Of a stretch of 7,821 nucleotides of DNA, positions 6,206 to 7,821 are shown piece by piece. This stretch comes from Candidatus Rifleibacteriota bacterium (lineage in GTDB: Bacteria; Riflebacteria; Ozemobacteria; Ozemobacterales; Ozemobacteraceae): contig JAKJFO010000195.1 of assembly GCA_022704885.1 (NCBI GenBank), positions 1-7,821 of the forward strand. Reading direction: 5' to 3'. How positions within the stretch are numbered: position 1 is the stretch's first letter; the number at the start of each line of letters is the position of its first letter. Both the position numbers and the translations under genes were made by a program. Below the pieces are notes generated by a model, which was not told where the DNA came from, searched no databases, and saw only the letters and a program-made list of their open reading frames with translations.

Positions 6206-6532
6206 GTTCGACTCCGCCTTTTGATGCAAATTTCTGTACCCAGCATATTCGTTCATTGTAATATATCTTTCGGAAAATTTCACAGGCAGAAGAGCTTTTC
6301 CGCAGATTATAGAAGCAGACCTTTAAGAACAGCAGGCCGGGAAGACTTATCCGCAGATTACGCAGATTGCCGCAGATTGCCGCAGATTGAAGAAGCAGTT
6401 CTCTTAAGATTTAGCTGCAGATCCCGTTAATGAGCACAGATTGGACAGGATGGGGCCTTTTATAAGAAAAATGCTCTTCTTATCTGCGTCATCGGTGCAA
6501 TCTGTGGATGTTCTTCTCTTTTCCTGAGTTCT
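6206..6532. other. Gene-free 327-bp interval filled by repeat debris
   Basis: No credible gene is present. Open frames here translate into spurious peptides such as LSADYADCRRLPQIE that merely reflect the 'gcagatt' repeats. The interval holds the 5' flank of the 99-residue gene (6206-6290), a repeat cluster (6297-6508), and an AT-rich 7-bp hairpin, ATAAGAA (6462-6468) with TTCTTAT (6477-6483), which lies about 50 bp past the stop of the GxxExxY gene and is too AT-rich to be a convincing terminator. Confidence 0.7.
6297..6508. repeat. Cluster of 'ccgcagatt' repeats in both orientations
   Basis: The plus strand carries CCGCAGATT at 6300-6308 and four tandem units of 9-10 bp (CGCAGATT followed by A, GC, GC, GA) between 6352 and 6390. 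Variants follow at 6416-6423 (CTGCAGAT) and 6436-6442 (ACAGATT). An 80-bp-spaced direct repeat is also present: 6300-6328 and 6380-6409 share CCGCAGATT, then AGAAGCAG, then TTAAGA or TTTAAGA. From 6481 to 6508 the motif appears reversed (ATCTGCG, AATCTGTGGAT). Related CAGATTTCACAGATT occurs on the minus strand at the 5' end of the GxxExxY gene (about 6964-6979), so the motif flanks that gene on both sides. I recall this kind of repeat beside GxxExxY genes in other genomes but cannot verify it here. Confidence 0.75.
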
Positions 6533-7027
6533 TCAAGTTTCTGGCGGATTGAAAGCGAATCTTTTGAATTGGAGCGACTTTGCACCAAAATTTATCAGTA
6601 GCCGCTTGTGCAGCCGAGCGGCTTTCAGATAATTGATCAGTTGTGATTCTTCGATCCCGCTCAATGATCGAAGAGCTTTCACTTCTACTATGGCAGTGTT
6701 GAAACAGATAAAGTCTGCTCTAAACGATGATTTAAGCAGGGTCTCGCGGAAATATACCGGCAAAGCGACCTCGCGTTCAAACGGAATTCCTCTCTGCAGA
6801 AATTCGACCTCAAGAGATTCGTTATAAACAGATTCGAGGAAGCCCAGCCCAAGTTCAGAATGGACTCGCATGGCGGCTCCATTAATCGCATAGGTTTGCA
6901 GGTCCCGCAAATACCTGGCTGGAGTAGTGTTCTGCGCTTCCTGCTCTTCTGATTTCCCAGCTTTAATCTGTGAAATCTGAGGAATCACCCGGGCGCTTCC
7001 ATCCTGATGCGCCCGAGTATCACCCAC
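6533..7027 (-). CDS. GxxExxY protein (PD-(D/E)XK nuclease-like fold)
   Basis: A 164-residue protein of the GxxExxY family, related to the PD-(D/E)XK nuclease superfamily; its biological role is unestablished. The defining motif is GFLESVY (62-68), preceded by AINGAAMRVHSELGLG (46-61). The nuclease-like core shows Asp105 in FRADF, then Glu115 and Lys117 in IVEVKALR, then a Q-x-x-x-Y (QLINY, 129-133), so the putative metal site is intact. The homologous domain begins only near residue 37. Residues 1-24 are encoded by copy B of the dispersed repeat plus a CAGATT-type repeat, and so may not be natural protein. The GTG at 7027 is the first possible start after a TGA at 7075-7073; it lacks its own clear ribosome site. 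It overlaps an 18-codon upstream ORF by 8 nt (GTGGGTGA), so translational coupling is possible. Alternatively, a one-base frameshift has separated the gene from its original ATG at 7076. Confidence 0.85.
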   Translation of the reverse strand: MGDTRAHQDGSARVIPQISQIKAGKSEEQEAQNTTPARYLRDLQTYAINGAAMRVHSELGLGFLESVYNESLEVEFLQRGIPFEREVALPVYFRETLLKSSFRADFICFNTAIVEVKALRSLSGIEESQLINYLKAARLHKRLLINFGAKSLQFKRFAFNPPET

Positions 7028-7045
7028 ATCCTGTGGGCGACTGCG
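6983..7045 (-). repeat. 63-bp dispersed repeat, copy B
   Basis: Read on the minus strand, this matches copy A (1144-1206, plus) at 52 of 63 positions with no gaps. Two hairpins are stronger here than in A. CCCACA (7037-7032) pairs with TGTGGG (7028-7023) around GGA, extendable to 8 bp with a G/T pair. CGGGCGC pairs with GCGCCCG across a 12-nt loop containing ATCAGGATGG. Each hairpin is followed by GGTGAT, so the element looks like two diverged copies of one unit. The ACAGGATGT core of the first loop is close to the CsrA/RsmA consensus (ACARGGAUGU, one base shorter). The repeat spans the junction of the upstream ORF and the GxxExxY coding start. Confidence 0.7.
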
Positions 7046-7076
7046 GATTATTCTTTTCTTCTTTTCCTTCTCTCAT
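7020..7076 (-). CDS. Possible 18-codon leader ORF before the GxxExxY gene
   Basis: ATG at 7076 is preceded by AGGAG (7087-7083) with a 6-nt gap, the best ribosome site near this gene. The frame encodes MREGKEEKNNPQSPTGCG and stops at TGA 7022-7020. The stop overlaps the GxxExxY start: GTGGGTGA contains both. It could be a leader peptide that couples translation to the downstream gene, or the true N terminus of the GxxExxY protein cut off by a single-base frameshift (skipping one base near 7028 would fuse the frames). The peptide is Lys/Glu-rich with no run of a single regulatory amino acid. Whether it is translated is unknown. Confidence 0.4.
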   Translation of the reverse strand: MREGKEEKNNPQSPTGCG

Positions 7077-7082
7077 GTTTTT

Positions 7083-7140
7083 CTCCTGATCTGGTATTCA
7101 GGAGCAGAAAGTTATTTTGCTGCTCCTGTCAGTAGATCAG
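7083..7140 (-). promoter_or_regulatory. Nested palindrome with competing Shine-Dalgarno-sequestering stem
   Basis: On the minus strand, CTGATCT (7140-7134) pairs with AGATCAG (7092-7086), and inside it CAGGAGCAG (7128-7120) pairs with CTGCTCCTG (7107-7099) around a 12-nt AT-rich loop. All pairs are perfect. The 3' arm of the inner stem also contains CTCCTGA (7104-7098), which can instead pair perfectly with TCAGGAG (7089-7083), the segment holding the Shine-Dalgarno of the ATG at 7076. The two folds exclude each other, as in riboswitch or attenuator leaders. No known riboswitch class is recognised, and a DNA-level palindromic element is the alternative. Confidence 0.45.
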
Positions 7141-7240
7141 CCGAAAAACACTTTGGGGAAAAAATAATTGCAGCTTTTTTGCTAAGCTTGATTGCGGCGC
7201 GATTGAGCTGAATTTTGCATTGCAGCCACAGTTTGAAACT

Positions 7241-7262
7241 GGCAAAGCCCTTCAGCCTTGCC
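7241..7262 (-). terminator. Stem-loop spanning the helicase stop codon
   Basis: On the minus strand, GGCAAGGC (7262-7255) can pair with GCTTTGCC (7248-7241) with one G/T pair and a 6-nt loop, and the TGA stop lies in the loop. It is immediately followed by AGTTTCAAACT, not a T-run, so it is a weak terminator candidate. A second weak option is AGCTT/AAGCT at about 7171-7187, followed by GCAATTATTTTTT on the minus strand. Confidence 0.25.
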
Positions 7263-7821
7263 GGCACAGTCTAAGCAGCGGTAAGACTATTCTTATTTCG
7301 GGTTTTTCAGGTTTCTGTTTGTGCCAGTAAATGACGAAGGCTACGTGTGCGCCGGCCGCGACATATCCTTTTTCTTTAAGCGCTGCCAGGCGTTTGAGCA
7401 TGCTGTTCGAAAAACGCAGGCAGGGTTCGCCGGAAAGCAGGCAGCAACCGTAATCATCGACCTTCAGTTCGGTTCCGGCATAAAGCGATGCGATCTGCTG
7501 CTGCCGGCCGAAAAAGTAATCGAGCTTTACATCGCGAAAGCCGAGTTCCAGGCGCGAGCATTTTCTCGAGCTGTGCATTGTTGTGGTGAATGACCAGCCC
7601 GGTTCTGGCGCGTGTGACGGCGACATACAAAGCTCGCCTGGCCTCCGCCTTCTGCAGCGAAAAGTTTTCGAGCAGCAGCCAGACGTTGTCGAACTCTTTC
7701 CCTTTGGCCTTATGAATCGTCGAAACCATAATGGTTTCATTGTCAGCAGTCTGAAAGTCTTCGAGCTTCGATTCTTTAACGAACTCGATGAGATCTGATT
7801 TGAACTTCCTGGTCGGGTTGA
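7252..7821 (-). pseudogene. C-terminal part of a UvrD-type (probably RecQ-UvrD hybrid) helicase with a one-base frameshift
   Basis: The reading frame enters from the right edge and gives an SF1 helicase C-terminal half. Motif V-like TIHKAKGKEFDNV is at 7720-7682 and motif VI YVAVTRAR at 7627-7604, the segment that binds ATP and DNA in UvrD/PcrA helicases. The frame then runs as far as NNAQLEK, but the expected downstream region (RDVKLDYFFGRQ, then a LRFSNSMLKRL segment, then HVAFVIYWHKQ and IVLPLL) continues in the neighbouring frame to the stop at 7252. This tail resembles that of long RecQ-family helicases carrying a UvrD-type C-terminal module, as I remember them. Skipping one base in the AAAA run (TTTT at 7561-7564, plus strand) joins the parts as LEKCSRLELGFRDV. 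It is either a real mutation, a sequencing error in a short homopolymer, or programmed slippage (least likely). Without it, the protein would end after 28 unrelated residues. The N-terminal part lies outside the window. Confidence 0.8.

Noticed and set aside
6206..6283. Longer N terminus (ATG at 6283 or 6256) for the 99-residue membrane protein
   Set aside because: Neither has a good ribosome site, whereas ATG 6205 has GGCGGAG 6 nt upstream. The added residues are polar and precede a natural membrane helix start.
6352..6390. Tandem CGCAGATT units considered as a CRISPR array
   Set aside because: Units are 9-10 bp with no spacers and no cas genes nearby.
6221..6430. Plus-strand frame encoding a peptide with LSADYADC, resembling a small protein
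   Set aside because: The peptide is a by-product of translating the 'gcagatt' repeats; such frames are commonly misannotated.

Overview
This is an ordinary bacterial chromosomal stretch of moderate GC. It carries six recognisable or convincing genes, one right-edge helicase fragment and several small repeats. No rRNA, tRNA, CRISPR array or transposase gene is visible. The phylum cannot be fixed from sequence alone. CvpA, a RecQ/UvrD-hybrid-type helicase tail, a GxxExxY protein and abundant 'gcagatt' repeats together suggest a Gram-negative-like, repeat-bearing environmental bacterium (Riflebacteria, Planctomycetes/Verrucomicrobia or Bacteroidetes-type genomes would fit). That is a weak inference.

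Layout: 1-232 holds no gene I can support, only a REP-like hairpin. From 3027 down to 233, three minus-strand genes run in one direction: a class I SAM methyltransferase, a D-2-hydroxyacid dehydrogenase and a CvpA-family membrane protein. The last two are separated by copy A of a 63-bp dispersed repeat. A divergent promoter region (about 3028-3184) also drives the plus-strand gene 3185-5416, a large membrane protein with an extracytoplasmic-type gluzincin (HExxH...E) metallopeptidase domain. Its end overlaps, tail to tail, a minus-strand gene for a shrunken MotA-like protein that keeps the membrane helices but lacks the big cytoplasmic loop. A sigma-54-like promoter lies just upstream of that gene. 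Next comes a 99-residue three-helix membrane protein of unknown function.

From 6206 to 6532 there is no gene, only a cluster of 'gcagatt'-type repeats in both orientations. The minus-strand GxxExxY protein (PD-(D/E)XK-like fold) follows at 6533-7027. Its 5' end is the most intriguing part of the window. It contains copy B of the 63-bp repeat, an 18-codon upstream ORF with a strong Shine-Dalgarno that overlaps the GTG start by 8 nt, and a 55-nt nested palindrome with a competing stem that can bury that Shine-Dalgarno. The right edge is the C-terminal part of a UvrD-type (probably RecQ-UvrD hybrid) helicase, broken by an apparent one-base frameshift.

The genes do not form one pathway. The best candidates for something undescribed are the structured, repeat-bearing leader of the GxxExxY gene and the 63-bp element, whose two hairpins both expose GGA in the loop, as CsrA/RsmA binding sites do. 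The minimal MotA-like channel protein is a third candidate.
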